Of a stretch of 64,000 nucleotides of DNA, positions 12,531-25,703 are shown piece after piece. Numbering within the stretch: position 1 is the first letter of the stretch; every line of letters begins with the position of its first letter. The notes beneath the pieces were generated by a model. That model saw only the letters and a program-made list of their open reading frames with translations, searched no databases and was not told the origin of the DNA. The stretch comes from Erythroxylum novogranatense (Eukaryota > Streptophyta > Magnoliopsida > Malpighiales > Erythroxylaceae): assembly GCA_029891385.1 (NCBI GenBank), contig CM057231.1, positions 18,510,300 through 18,574,299 on the forward strand, in the 5' to 3' direction. The position numbers and the translations under genes are program-made.

Positions 12531-13150
12531 AGTAAGTCTTTTATGTATTTTTTTCTAGGTTAAATAGATACCAGTAGAATTGCGATATACCTCAAATCCT
12601 AAGAAGTAGTGTAGGCTGTCAAGAGTTTTAAGTGCAAATTGATTGTTGAGTTTGGCAATGATTGTTGCTATTGCTTGTTGATTATTGCCAGTGACTAAGA
12701 TATCATCCACATATACTAAGAGGATGATGATATTGCCTTATTGCTTGAAGTAGAATAGAGATGTATCTACTTTCAAATTTTAAAATCCCCCCTTATTGAG
12801 TGCATTCTTGAGTGTATGGAACCATGCTCATGGGGCTTATTTAAGCCCATAAATTGCTTTTGCAAGTCGAAAGACATGAGTAGGATAGACTTGATCTTTA
12901 AAGCCTAGAGGCTGACTAATATAAACCTCATCATGAAGCTCACCATTAAAAAAGGCTTTGTTCACATTAGTCTGCTGTATATCCCAGTGAAAGAAGACTG
13001 TAAGGGATAGAATGACTTTAATTGTTGATGACTTCACCACTAGACTAAAGGTCTCTGTAAAGTCCATACCAGGAGTTTGATTAACCTTTTTGCTGCAAGT
13101 CAAGTTTTGTAATTAGCCACAGAACCATTCAAGTTGTATTTGATGCGATA
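12531..13150 (-). pseudogene. pol: Copia-A reverse transcriptase domain
   Basis: The reverse transcriptase copies element RNA into DNA. An open piece at 13103-12837 carries PGMDFTETFS, DIQQTNVNKAFFNGELHDEV and AIYGLK, all standard Copia reverse transcriptase blocks. The catalytic YVDD is encoded at 12713-12702 in another frame. In the NKAFFNG block the usual Leu before Asn-Gly is Phe. Frameshifts and stops break the domain. Confidence 0.88.
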
Positions 13151-13399
13151 GACCCATTTTGTGCCCAATACATTCATATGAGAGGCATATGGAATTAATT
13201 GCCATGTCCTGTTTCATTGTAGAGCATGTAGCTCATCTTCTATAGCTTGTTTTCAGATTGGATTAGTTAAAGCCCGAGCCACTGATTCAGGTTATAGGGC
13301 AGGACAAAAATTTAGGTCAGTGTGATAGATTGTTGGTGTTTAAATATCCCACTCTTAGACCTTGTCTACATAGGATGTGTTGATTAGGTTGATGAAGGT

Positions 13400-14973
13400 A
13401 ATGTATATGGTTAATGTAACATATTTGTGTGAGATATTGGAGATGGTGAAAGTGTATGATCTACTACGAAAGTAGAAGTATTTGTAGCATATGTATGACC
13501 TGGAATTTGATTAGGAGAAACAGATGAAGGATGTGATAAAGTTAGGGAAGAGTGAACCTGATGAATGTTCAAGGACTATGAAGAGACAGGGAGCTGATCC
13601 ACTTGTAAGTGAGTGCTGGAGAATGGTCTAGTTGGATATTCACCTGATGTAAGAATAGAGAGAGGAAGGCTCTTGGTAGAGGTAGAAGATAACGAAGAAG
13701 GATTTTGGGGTTGTGGAAATAAATATAACTACGGGAACTTTGTTTCGTTGAATTCAACATGGCGGGAGACATACACCCAACCTTTTTTATCAAGACATTT
13801 GTAGACTTTATACATTGGGCTGTAACCAAGAAAACACACTTAAAAGTGTGAAAATTCAATTTATAAGTAGAATAGTAACGAAGATAAGGGAAACAACTAC
13901 AACCAAAAGGTTTTAGATGCTCATATGTGGGTTTCTTGTGATATAACTTTTCGTAAGGTGATTTATTTTGAAACTTTGGACTGGGTAGGTTTTTTATGAT
14001 ATATGTTGTTGTTGAAAAGGCTTCAAGTCAGAAGTTCAGTGTTGTATGAGCTTAAGAGAGTAATGTAAGACCTATCTTATTTATGTGACGATGTTTCCAT
14101 TCAGAAACACCATTTTGTTAGTGAATATAGGGGCAGGAAAATCTAGGTGTGATGCTATGTTGAATCTTATAAGGAATGAATTTTTGTTATTCCCCGCCAT
14201 TATTAGTATGTATGGCTTTGATTTTGTGATCAAGCTAAAGATCAGTATGGGTTTTGAAATGAATAAAAGTTGTCAATGCATCATACTTCAGTTTGAGGGG
14301 ATAAAACTAAGTAAAACGAGAGAATGCATCAATAAATATGATATAATATCGATGTCCAACAGATGAAAGATATTTGGGCTCAGGAAGGACCAAAATATCA
14401 AAGTAATTATTTTTAAAGGTTTGTTGGCTATGATATTGTGTGTAGGGAATGGTAACTAATGTAATTTCCATGCTTGCAAGCATCACAAAAACTGACAATA
14501 TGTGGATCAAATTTGAGATTCATTAAATTTCCAATTTGATTGAGCATACTGGTGGACAGATGTCCAAGTTTGGTATGCCAAACATCAGCACTAGTATGAG
14601 TTAAATTTGCAGCTATTTGTCTACAACTAGGGTGTTTGATTGTAGAATTGAAAATATAGGATTTACTGGATGAGTTAGACTGTGGTCTTTGATTATGGTT
14701 TGATGTAGGTTGCGATGATGAAGGTTTAAGGCTGTAAAGACCATCCTAGAGCACTCCTCGAAGTAGAAATGTCCCTGAAACCTTGTCCTTAAAAAGGCAA
14801 CATTCATCATAAAATTCAATCACAATTTTATTATCTTTAATTAGTTTCGAAATACTCGAAAAGTTTTTTGTGATAACAGTCATATATAATATCTGTTTAA
14901 GAGCTAATGGTGTGTGTATGTTATCATGAAATTTGATAAATGATGAACCGATATGAGTTATAGGTAAGGTATT
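13400..14973 (-). pseudogene. pol: Copia-A integrase and pre-integrase region, cut by Copia-B
   Basis: Integrase inserts the DNA copy in the genome. From 14640 down the frames encode a pre-integrase HHCC-like region (around WHTKLGHLS and FCDACK), then YYIIFIDAFSRFT (14510-14307), the start of the integrase core. At 13859-13569 come pieces of the integrase C-terminal region that matches the usual GYSPxxKxYKC type. Stops and shifts are frequent. The domain is interrupted at 14973 by Copia-B; its upstream neighbour, protease, resumes at 58368. Confidence 0.82.
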
Positions 14974-17067
14974 TGTTGGAGTTATGTAAATATAGTGCCC
15001 TGGAAAATAAGTGTATTTACATGTAACTTTATCTTCTTCGGTTACAGTTTTGTAATGAAAATATTTATTATTAATAAAACAAAAGAGTTTGGTTTTATCT
15101 GTATGAGCATTATATATCTAGTCATAAGGTACCAAGATTCTTTTGTAAGTAATATACATATAAATAGAGATGTATGGGAAACATGTATATTATTAGAATC
15201 TGAATTAATTGATTCACAGTTGAATAATCAAGTTGGTCGCTTGATTATGGTTTAGACTGTAGTGTTGCAATTTATCTCCATATAAGTAAAGGAGTTTACT
15301 TCAAGGGAATGAGGAATTTCATATCATGATAGTAGTTGACTATCGATAATGGCACTATTAAATGAATCTGGAATCAAGTATGTTTTCAAGAATAAAGTGG
15401 TTCGTTACTTTAATCTTAAAACATACAACTTAAGCATTTGCTTAATATGAACCATAATCTTGATGAGTGGTGAACTCATATATGTTTCATTATAATTTTT
15501 GATATGATCGGAATGGATTTTTACAGAGTATTAATCCAGTGTCTGTATGTTGGAATTATTAATTGAAACATGTATCAGGGAACATTCACTCAAATAAAGA
15601 GTTTATAGTGTTATCATCTCTTCTAGATGTTTTAAGGAGATTTGGTGATTAAACTGGCGCTAGTAGTTTGATGGACTAGCTACCCATCAAGTCTTAACAC
15701 TGAGATGAGATCTTATGTGTTAATCACCATATAAAGTAAAATGAGAGATCTAGAAGGAAAAACCAACATAAGGGCAAAACGGTAATTTTACCCTTTGTTG
15801 TTCGGATGGCTATAATAAGGTTCTAAATAGGGTTTGCAATTGAAAATATTCTCATAATATTTAATAATTCAAGAGTTCAACTAATTTTCTTTAGTGGAAC
15901 GACATTTAGTTAATAAGCTAGAATTAATTCCAATGAGATTGAATTAATTTTGGGCTTATTGGAGTTTGAATTATCAAAGTCCAATAAGATTCCTCACTTG
16001 GCTTTAAGGAAGGTTATCAAGCTAAGTAAGAAATATAAATGGAGGTTAATTAGAAGCCCATAATTGAATCTTAGGCTTGGTGTAATTAAAGAAGCCTAAA
16101 TGTACATTTAGTAATGGGCTTGGTTTTTGGTTTAATGTAATTAATTAGATTAATTATATTAAAACAATTTTTTAAGAAGAAGATAGCAATTTCGGTTATT
16201 CCTAGGTTAAATGTGTAACCACACATTTGACATTAAAATGTTAAATAAAGATGGTCTTTATTATGGTTAATCATCATTAAATGGAGTTATGAACTTACCA
16301 TTAAATGTTTTAATGGTTGTCTTTTAATGTTGGCTTGTAACCTATTTGCGTTCATTAGATTAAAGATGAAAGATGTACATTAGATGGACCATCTTCCTTC
16401 TTTCTTCTTGGCAAAACCGAAATTGGGTATTGAATTTTAGGTTATGGTCTTTTCAAATAGCCATCATAAAGATAAATGAAGATAATCTCATTTATTGGCT
16501 ATTTTATGAGTGATTAATGAAAGAAGTGATGCATTTGATGCCTCTCTCTCCTTCCATCCATGCATATACAAAATTGGTAGGCAAGAAAGAGTTCTTGCAT
16601 GTTCTTTACACCTTCTCTCCTTTCATGAAAGAGAGAATCGAAAATACCAATTGAAAGAGTTTCAATTTTGCTTCTTCTTCTTCTAAGAAAATCTCCTCCA
16701 AACGTTTCTTCTCCTTTCCCACCAAAGGATTTTGTTAACCTAATTGTCCTTGAAGAACAGGTGGTAAATCTAATTGGTTGAGGATACTACAACAAGGAGA
16801 AAGTAGATTAATAAAGGAAAAGAGTCAAAGGCAAAGGATTTGGATACACGAAAAAGGAGAGGATAGAGCTGCGAGGATTTAAAGCTATAGCGAAGGAGTC
16901 GGTAATACTCCTGATCTTGTTTATATTTTATTATCCTTATACCATATCATGTATGGATTGGCATGTTGATTTGGATTTGTTGCTTCCGCTGCAAGCAATG
17001 ATTTCTTAAAAGTTTTGAAATCTACCGTTTTTTCAAACAAAGCATGTTTTCTTTTTCCGATCCAACA
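14974..17067 (+). repeat. Copia-B 5' LTR (2,094 bp)
   Basis: Begins TGTTGGAGTTATG and ends GATCCAACA, with the inverted ends TGTTGG/CCAACA. Aligns throughout with 56029-58113. No coding capacity is seen; antisense open frames in it, including one crossing into the leader, are chance. Confidence 0.95.
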
Positions 17068-17069
17068 AT

Positions 17070-17084
17070 TGGTATCAGAGCCAG
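17070..17084 (+). promoter_or_regulatory. Copia-B primer binding site (tRNA-iMet)
   Basis: TGGTATCAGAGCCAG lies two bases after the LTR end, complementary to the initiator tRNA-Met 3' end. Confidence 0.93.
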
Positions 17085-18521
17085 TTTCTAATGCATGATT
17101 TCGGTTCCTATATATTGGATGCATGGGTTGGCAATCCTTTTGTGTATTCTGCATATTTTTATGTGATAGAAATATACATGGTGTATGTTTGCTATTTTGG
17201 TTGTCCATAGAAGTTAAATTTACCTTGTAAGATTTCTTCATTGGTTGTAACAGGGAGGGTGGTCTATCATCACCATGTTTCCTCCTTGGTTTCTTTTTTC
17301 TACTTTCTTTGATTTTGTAATGTACAAATTGATGTAATGATGAAGATGGAGCAGCCATGGATTGAAGAAATGGAAAGGTAAAATTTTCGGTGTATCCTTT
17401 TGTGTATTGGCATAAGTTTTGTGAAAACATAGTTGCTGAAATTTTTGTTTCAAAGAATCAAATTTTGGTTTTACTAAAATACTAAGTGCTGGTTTTCTAT
17501 TTTCATGAAATGAGCTTCAGTTTTAATGAAAACTAGTGCTAGAATTTTTTGTCAAAACAAAGATTTGGTTTTCTAAAAATCTGGTGCTAGAATTTTATTT
17601 TTCAAAGTGACAAATTTCGATTTTCATATATGTCATTATATTTTGTTTACCAAATGGGCCGGATCATGTTTGTGAAGAGTTCGAAGCGGAAGATCCAAGT
17701 CCAAGAAGAATACTTTGGGCCTAAAAGGCTTGTAATTATTTAATTTTTCTAGGATGGACAATCAAAAGTGGCTTTATTAGTTCATGTGATGAATGGAGAA
17801 ATGAATGCTTATAATATGTGATATTATGTGATTGCATGTCATTTAGAAAATTACAAACCCTAGGCTTTGCCATGCATTCATTATGTATGAGATATATAAT
17901 GAAACAATATAGGATGGATAATAAATTGCATCTAGACAAGATGGTATTTAAAACTTAAAGCCCAAAAAGATTGAGTGGGGGAGGATGCTCCTGTGAGAGT
18001 CTACGGTCTCCAAATGATGGCCCGTTTGCATGTGGTGAAGTGTTACTCCCCATCGGAGGGCATGGATCCTAGATCTTGCATGGTTTGGGTCTCCTTAAGG
18101 ATAAGTCCACTTAATGATAGCAAATGTGACCTCCCACCGAGGCATGGTTTGTAGGTATCTTTAGTGAATAAATCAAATGGTTAAACACTCAACATTTTTT
18201 ATCAATAAATTGCCCACTGTAGCTCTGTTCGTAAAAGTATGGACCAAATTAAGACGCTTCTTAAAAAATTAGGCATGAGATGCTTGGTAGTTCTTGAGTG
18301 GGAGGGTCCCATTTTTTCTTTTAATGGATAAGATGGCCCACCATCACTTAGTCTATTATAAATAAGAAAAATAACCGTCGTATAATGTTTTAATTTTTTA
18401 AGTTTTGTTAAATCTATCATCATGCATACATGCATCATGATTTTATACAAAGTTCCATAAATTGTTGACTAGTATGCTCATGTTTTAATAATTTATATTT
18501 TCAGATATAATCAACCACAAA
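17085..18521 (+). other. Copia-B long untranslated leader
   Basis: About 1.4 kb between primer site and the gag ATG. It is AT-rich and holds no recognised protein domain or structured RNA. A leader of this size is unusual but not unknown for Copia elements. Confidence 0.6.
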
Positions 18522-19110
18522 ATGAATCCACTCACCCTGCTCTTGACTAATAACAAATTGGAAAACGGAGATAATTTTAATGAATGGAGACGTAACCTTG
18601 ACATTGTTCTTCAATATGAACGTATTTCATGGGTGTTAATCAAAATGAGCCTACACCTCCAAGTGAGATTCAACTCCCGAGCAAGTCCAACAACACGGCG
18701 TTGGCGAGTATCGCTAACAAGACTACTAAGTGTTATATTCGCTTCACAATGATGCTGCAAAACCAAATTGCTTGTATGAAAACTGCTAGTAATGGTCCAT
18801 CACCTACATGAGATGTTTGGTGTTAGGACTAGGTCTGCAAGAGTGAAAGCTATCCAAACCTTTCATAATCTCAGACAGAAACTTGGTGAACCAGTGCGGG
18901 ATTACATGATGAAGGTAATCTCTGCGGTAAGGGTAAGGGCAAGGAAAAGAAGAAGGGTCCAATGAAAAAGAAGGCCCAAACAGGGGTCAAGGACAAATCC
19001 ATGAAAAAGAAGGCCAAAGAGAACATCAAAGGAAAGTGTTTCCACTGTGATGAGATGGGCCACTAGAAAAGAAACTGTCCAGTCTACCTAGAGTCCCTCA
19101 AAAGCAAACA
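18522..19110 (+). pseudogene. gag: Copia-B gag, internally deleted
   Basis: Gag forms the particle shell. The start at 18522 opens a Copia-like N-terminus with NEWRRNLDIVLQ. The frame shifts near 18640, and gag-like text continues in other frames up to VRDYMMKVI (about 18912). Directly afterwards the sequence is already in the Lys-rich linker, so the usual middle and C-terminal helices are missing, a deletion I estimate at a few hundred bases. The zinc knuckle at about 19035-19080 keeps CFHCDEMGH and RNCP, but the Trp/Tyr codon after GH is TAG, a nonsense change. Confidence 0.85.
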
Positions 19111-19357
19111 AGGTATGGGCTTCCTAAGTTTATTAGGAACTAGAAATGTGGCAGATTTATCTACTTCTTGGATATTAGATTCAGGAGCCACTAACCATGT
19201 TTGTAATTCTTTGCAGGGGTTCCAACAAAGGAAAAGACTACCTATAGGCCAGTTTCAAGTCAAGATAGCAGATGGTTCCTATGTTTCAGCAGAATCAGTG
19301 GGAGTAGTTATCTTGGACTTTCCTAGTGGTCATAGGTTACATTTGGGGGATGTTTAT
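19111..19357 (+). pseudogene. pol: Copia-B protease, interrupted by Gypsy-C
   Basis: Aspartic protease that processes the polyprotein. The catalytic motif WILDSGATNHVC is intact, followed by a typical Copia protease fold segment ending GHRLHLGDVY. Gypsy-C is inserted at 19357/43457, and the frame resumes at 43457 with the next expected residues. The protein is disrupted only by that insertion here. Confidence 0.92.
19353..19357. repeat. Gypsy-C target-site duplication, left copy
   Basis: tttat directly before the LTR; the same five bases lie at 43457-43461. Confidence 0.92.
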
Positions 19358-22300
19358 TGTAACACTCCACTCCCGAGTGACCCAAACCCGATATCGTTGG
19401 TGATATCCGAGTCCGTGCCCCGCGAGGGTGGCGTACCACATCAGTCGATTAAAACCCAGTATACATTTTTTTCTCTTGAAGCCATTGATTCCACGTTAAG
19501 CGGCAAAACAAAGAAGTAACTAACACCCATGTTCATAATAAACCAGCCAGTTATTATTACGGTCATCCAAGAATAATTTACAATCACCAATAAGTAAAAC
19601 ATTAAAACCACAATGGGCTCAAGAGAAATACAAAGCATTGTTATCGGTGATTGTGGAACACAATTTGATAAGACACTAATGCGATACCGATGATCCCGAC
19701 CTCTATTCTTCACTTACCTACAGAGACATACTCCGCGTCGAACGGGTACTCTTGAAGACCTGAAAAATAGTACAAATTTTGGGTGAGTTTTGCGAACTCA
19801 AATGAGAAACCATCATCGATGGTTTACTCAATTATGCATTACGAAATTGCATGCAAAGACACACAAGAATATTCAATTTAATAATATTATATAACAATTT
19901 ATGATGATCTATAATAGTTTACGGTATCGAATAATTTACAATAGCACGTAATGCTTCACGAGATCACATTACAATTTACAATAAATCATGGCATCACGCA
20001 GCTCAAGAATCGTCACACATTTTGGCAATTCAATCACCATGTATATAATGCATATGAGACTCTTTTCAGTTATTCATGATTGTGCCCAAGTTCTCGATCG
20101 TTGTTCATGGGGACGCACAAGGATTTCTCCCCTGCTCGAGGCGGGCGAAGACTGATGTTCGAGCTCGAGGCTCTTTTCATGATAATAGCACTGGGTCACA
20201 TGTTCATTATCCGATCATGCATTTATGCATGCAATCTGATGTTCGATAATTCAAAGTATAGCTATAAAAGCCCAATATTGTGATTCTCAAGAACATCAAG
20301 AACTCACCAAAGATAGTAATCCAATCCAAAGACAAAAAACATGTCATTTGATCACGTACATTTCGTACATTTCAAGAATCATGCAATTTCACAATCAATA
20401 CAAGAGAAGCATACCATCCGATTATGTATATTTTGATAAACATACGCTTCCCATTTGGCAAGTAAATTCACGTTGAGCATTTAAACGATCGAGAATTTGA
20501 GAAACCAACTAGGTTACTCACCGCATTTCCAAGCCAAATCTGAAGTCTCGATGGCGTCGCTGGTCCGACGCCCCAAAGGTGACTCTATAATAGTGACAAG
20601 ATAAAACATTATCAATTGTTCATTCGTAACTATTTCAGAATGTACATGTGACACTTAGAAGGTGCACAATGCATGTTCATGATATTCCCGGCCTTAATCC
20701 AATTTTTTTCCAACAATAAAATCCGTAGAAAAATTAGAAATTTAATGGCGCTGACGGCGCTCAATTTGGACCTCTATAGGTCCCCAATTAAATAAAACAG
20801 TAATTAAACAGACCTTTACCCGGACCCACGTCAATTTCCCATCCGAAAACCCCGAATCTCTCAAAAAATAAAATTCAATGTTCTATGAATTCGATGCCTC
20901 AAGAATCAGGTCAATTGGACGTCGGACGGAAAAGTTATTGACAAAAGAATCACCAAATACCAAAAATCAAATAATAATAAAAATAATATACATATTGCAG
21001 CTGACTCATCTTGCCTCGTCGCGAGGTTCTACCTCACTTCCTTCCCTTTTTCTTCTATTTCCCATCCAAATTTCCAACAACAATAATTCTTAGCACACAA
21101 ATTGGAAAAATACAAGCCATAGCTTGTTGGAAAGATCATGAAAGGCTCTACCATTCCCATGAAGACCATAAAAATCAAGTTCACCCCTAAGGGTGTCAAA
21201 TATCCCATCAAAGCTACTGCTCACTCAAAACCTCTCAAAACAAAGGCAAGAGAGTTCCTAACCAGTCAAGATTTTGCAAATTCAATAACTTCTCATTTCC
21301 TTAGTCAAAACTTACAGAATAAATATGCTCATGAAGATCACAATGTGATCTACAACTTCCATGAACAGTCTAAATTCAAATTCAATAGCTATCTAGGTTA
21401 AACAATTCAAAGAAGGCTAACGCCTCGAAAGTACTCAAATTGGACAAGGGTTTTCAAACAAGATAACTCCTTGTACAAATGTCGAAAAATTGCATACTTT
21501 ACACCCATGAAAAGATAAAACACAGTACTACACTTCTCATGAAGGGTCAGAATCAAATTCCATCATTAACCAATTCAAAACAGTCCTGCAAGTTACTTTA
21601 CCTGCTCAAAGCAATCCATGACCTAACTTCACCCAACCTTTGCAAAATCATAAGTCCCAACTCTGACCTCTAAAAATTACATTCCATATCTCATTTTCAA
21701 GATAATTTCTTCCTCTGAAACTTTGCAGAAGATATCTCACACCAATTCAGTCCAAAAAAATGGCTAAAATTGCTTCCAAGCAGAATACTCACAAGTCAGA
21801 CACTTAAGCTAGGTTTCATCAACATGCCCAAAACCAGTCAATAGAAAACAGTTCATATCTCTCAATATACATCTCGAAAAATATCAAGATCAGTGGAAAT
21901 GGAAAGCTAACTGAATATGATTACACTTTCATGAAGACCATTTTCCCTAATTCCATCTCAATTAATTTAGAAAAATCAGCAAAGCAATCAGGTCATATAT
22001 GCGGGTACTGTTCACAGACCCTAAAAACAGAAACTTTCCATGCAAAAATTTACCATCTTAGAGCTACAATTGGACAATGCTTATTTCACACAAAAATGTA
22101 GCCAACATCCTAAAGTTTAATTGGGAACAAACCTCACCTCATTTGCTCACCTACAAAATTAGTTATGATCAAAACATGTCAAAGATTCATTTTCCAGCTT
22201 TCAACTTCAACCTAACTCCTATCACTTCTAATATCAATAACACATCACTAAGCATCCATTTACACCTCTAATTCAACCCCAAAATCCTCACAACATATAC

Positions 22301-23357
22301 TTATATAATAGAGCATAATTGGCAGCACTTACACAATGTACTTTCCTTAATTCCATTCATCTAGCCTTGCAAAACTCAATCCAAAACTAAGCCAAAAGCA
22401 ATAGAAACCATATTCATTCACTCATCCATACACAAGCATACATTTAAACCCATTCAAATCTACCACTTTCATGATCAATTAAATGCATAAATGATCTTCA
22501 TGAATGATTTTAACTACCATAAGAATAAATACCAACATAAATTCTCACCTAACCAAGCTTTAAATCTTCAATTCTTCACTAATTCACCAATTTCCCTCAC
22601 ACCCCTCACACCATACGATGATCACTATCACAAAGGAAAGGCTTAGGTTTGCATGTATGTGTATATAAAGGAGAGCAAGTAAGTAACAAATGAAAGCTTT
22701 GTTTAGGTGGGTGGAAAAACCAACAAAAAAGAGAGGGGGAGAGGAGCTACGGATGGAGTGGTTAGGCTTTCAAAATAAGCTTTGTTTTTATACAAGGCAA
22801 GAAGAACATACAAGAAGAAGAAGAGTCGATAAGATGAAGAGAAGAAGACAAAGTTAATTAATAAGAGGACACTTGGCATTTAAATGGTAAAAAGACAAAA
22901 TCAAGTTGATCCAATTAATAAAGAACATTAATCCCAAATTAATTTTTAATCATGGCTCTAATTAATCCCAAATTATCTATGCTATAATCCCCATGCCATT
23001 AGGCAAAACTTTTCAGTACAGATCTAAAACTCACTCGATCGGCCATTGAAAATTTTCCGGTCCGGGCAAATAACCCGAAAAATTCCAGAAAGATTCTCAT
23101 AAATCCCTAAAAATATAAAACACTCAATGGCGTAATCCGAATAATTTTTCAAATACCAGAACCATATTAATCACAGTAAAACTACATTAGGCACAAAAAT
23201 CGGGAATTATCATGAATGCATATACAGTAATTCCATGTGCACAATTGATACTGTGTAGCAATCCTATTATGCATGAACAGTACTAATTATTCCCTATCAA
23301 TCCCATCCTATGAAAAATTTCCTCTTTTACCCTTCTAGTAGGGGGTGGGATGTTACA
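19358..23357 (-). repeat. Gypsy-C 3' LTR (4,000 bp)
   Basis: On the minus strand it begins TGTAACATCCCACCC at 23357 and ends GAGTGTTACA at 19358. It shares the stem-loop/CTCACCC region (about 19780-19830) and neighbouring blocks with the E and F LTRs. A GTGAGA donor-like site (22543-22548) and CAG (19760-19762) bound a possible leader intron. A TTTATATACA TATA-like site lies near 22660. Antisense open frames up to 87 aa are not conserved as proteins between copies. Confidence 0.9.
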
Positions 23358-23400
23358 ATTCTCCCCTCCTTATAAAAATTTCGTCCTCGAAATTCTCAAT
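23358..23400 (-). other. Gypsy-C polypurine tract and pol 3' end remnant
   Basis: The minus strand reads ATAAGGAGGGGAGAAT against the LTR, preceded by GAATTTCGAGGACGAAA. This is the same arrangement as in F, E and G. Confidence 0.8.
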
Positions 23401-25703
23401 CAACTGCTCAAGATGACAAGAATCATATGTTCTACATGTCCCATACACTTTTCCATTCCATAATTTATTTTCCAAAGGTCACAAGAACCATATTCACCGG
23501 TTGTTCCGTCACTTATTTGGCTAACTCATTATCACTCATCACAGTAAACAGACTCCACAAGGCTGTCAGTTGGCGATCTCACTCTATTAACTATCTCACT
23601 TACCATTTTCAGAGTAGCTATTACCTTTGGTACCAATACAATGACATTTAGCTTCATTCCACTATAACCAGTGACACTTTACCTAATACAGTCATTCTCT
23701 ATATCCCATTGACTCTCTGTTCAAATGCAATTCTCCTTAGACAATTCACTATTCTATAGTGTTCACACACTTTATTCGGATATGCATTTACTCTGTTTCA
23801 TTTGTTCGATCCTGATCCACTTTAGCTAATCCATGCAGTTTCCTAAGTCACTTTCTTTTGTTTTACTCATCACGCCTCAAATCCATTGTGGTTTTGACTC
23901 TCATTAGGCAATCGTCTTCGTAGCGATGTATTCCTACAAAGAAAGCGTAACTCTATAACACGATCATAATCTGTGAAACTCAAACCACTTAAGCATTTTT
24001 TCTCACGAACATTCAAACCTATAAACACTTGAATCAATCATCACTTCATTCTATACCCGTAGTTATTCAATTTCACTTTTCCCATATGCTTACTAGAATG
24101 TCGAGCTTCGACTATTCACTTTCTTGTTCTGTCACTTTTTATCGGGTACACAACTGCTTCTTTGACTCCTCATGTGACTTACCACTTTAACTCCTGCACT
24201 CTTACCTTTCTTACCTTTATTCAGTCTCTCAATTTCCAGAACCCATAATCTACTTGACATTCTTTGCGAATCCCAATATTTGTAATTAATCTGTTCCTCG
24301 CAGCCTTATCTATTCACTATTTGAATTTAGTAGGCAGAATTGTCTGTTCATTTCAGAATTGTCGGTATAGTAGTCATTATGCTCGTCTTTTTCCTTGAAT
24401 GAACCCAAGGTATCCTTATAGGAATCTAAGGTCTCCAAGGCTTTAAACAATTTCGATCATAGAACCAATACCATTTATCAAAATCAATTCAATTTATCTT
24501 ATACCGTTTTAACATATTGTCTCATTTCATCACACACTGCCCACTCTCCAAGGATATGCTTATCATCAGTATCAAATTCCTCAATTATTCATAAAGTTCT
24601 TTTTACTTTTCACTGTTCAACACTTTCAAGCACATTCCGTCTATAATCATAGTCACTACCATTTGCTTACCTCGCATAATTCCCTATTAGGGTCTCATTG
24701 ACTTTACCATACATCACTAAACATCATTCAATTCATTCAGTCCACAATTAGTGTATTTGCAATCCCTTTATGAAGGTATCACTACATCACGTCATTATCA
24801 GTTTCCTTTTAGGACTTCTTGTCTCTATTCATTTTCTCTTTTCAATCGATTTCCTGTCATTCACATCAACATATGCCAATACCTAGTCATCCGTACTTGG
24901 ACTTCCATAAATTCCACTTCATTTAAGTATTTCACTTCACATTGCAATAGGATCATCTCAAATTAAAATTCCACTCATGTTATTGGATACTTTACATTTC
25001 CATACACAATCTGAGATAACTTCAAAGAGTATGAGATATGAATCAATTTCACTTTTAATTTTGTCCATACTTCTTTCCGCTTGACCATTAGTCTTGTTAC
25101 CATCTTTATACTGTTCACGAAAGTCTCATCAACCAATTATTATCCCTAATTGCTTTTCAATCATTCTTCACTATACGCATTATCTCAATCGTAACAATTT
25201 TATGCCATAATTTAAAGATCGAATCTGTCATCGCACTAAGGTTCCATGTGATACCACCTAAACACTTTTTTAATACTTATTCAAGAATCTACATATCATC
25301 GGGACTCATTTCATCTTATCTCGAACCCAATTAGTAACCTATACAATTCGGACTTCCACAAAATTCCTTCCGCTTATGATAATCCTCAAATAAAGGATGA
25401 TGCCATAATCATTCTTCATTTCCTCTCATAAAGGTACATTCGGTCCCCTTATGTCTTACTTTAATCCAAAGATAACACTTATAGCCACTCTAATCATTTA
25501 CCGATCATCTCTCTATGATTTCCATGTATCTTTCACATAATGCTTTATTAATCATGATCAACCCATCATCCAATAGATACTCCCAATGGTAAATCGACTT
25601 AAATGTGACAACTCTTTTCATATATCGCTATCTTTTTTCCTTTTTTTTTCTAGTTTCATTCTCATATCATTTATGTATCAGCTTGACCTCTTTAAGGTCA
25701 TAA
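23401..25703 (-). other. Gypsy-C internal non-coding region, left part
   Basis: About 2.3 kb of AT-rich DNA with no recognised domain on either strand. It is split from its right part by Gypsy-E; the last five bases (cataa) are duplicated after the insertion. Confidence 0.65.
25699..25703. repeat. Gypsy-E target-site duplication, left copy
   Basis: cataa before the first LTR; repeated at 39968-39972 after the third LTR. Confidence 0.92.

Noticed and set aside
16921..17430. 169 aa minus-strand open frame with basic residues
   Set aside because: It crosses the Copia-B LTR, primer site and leader in antisense and shows no recognised domain.
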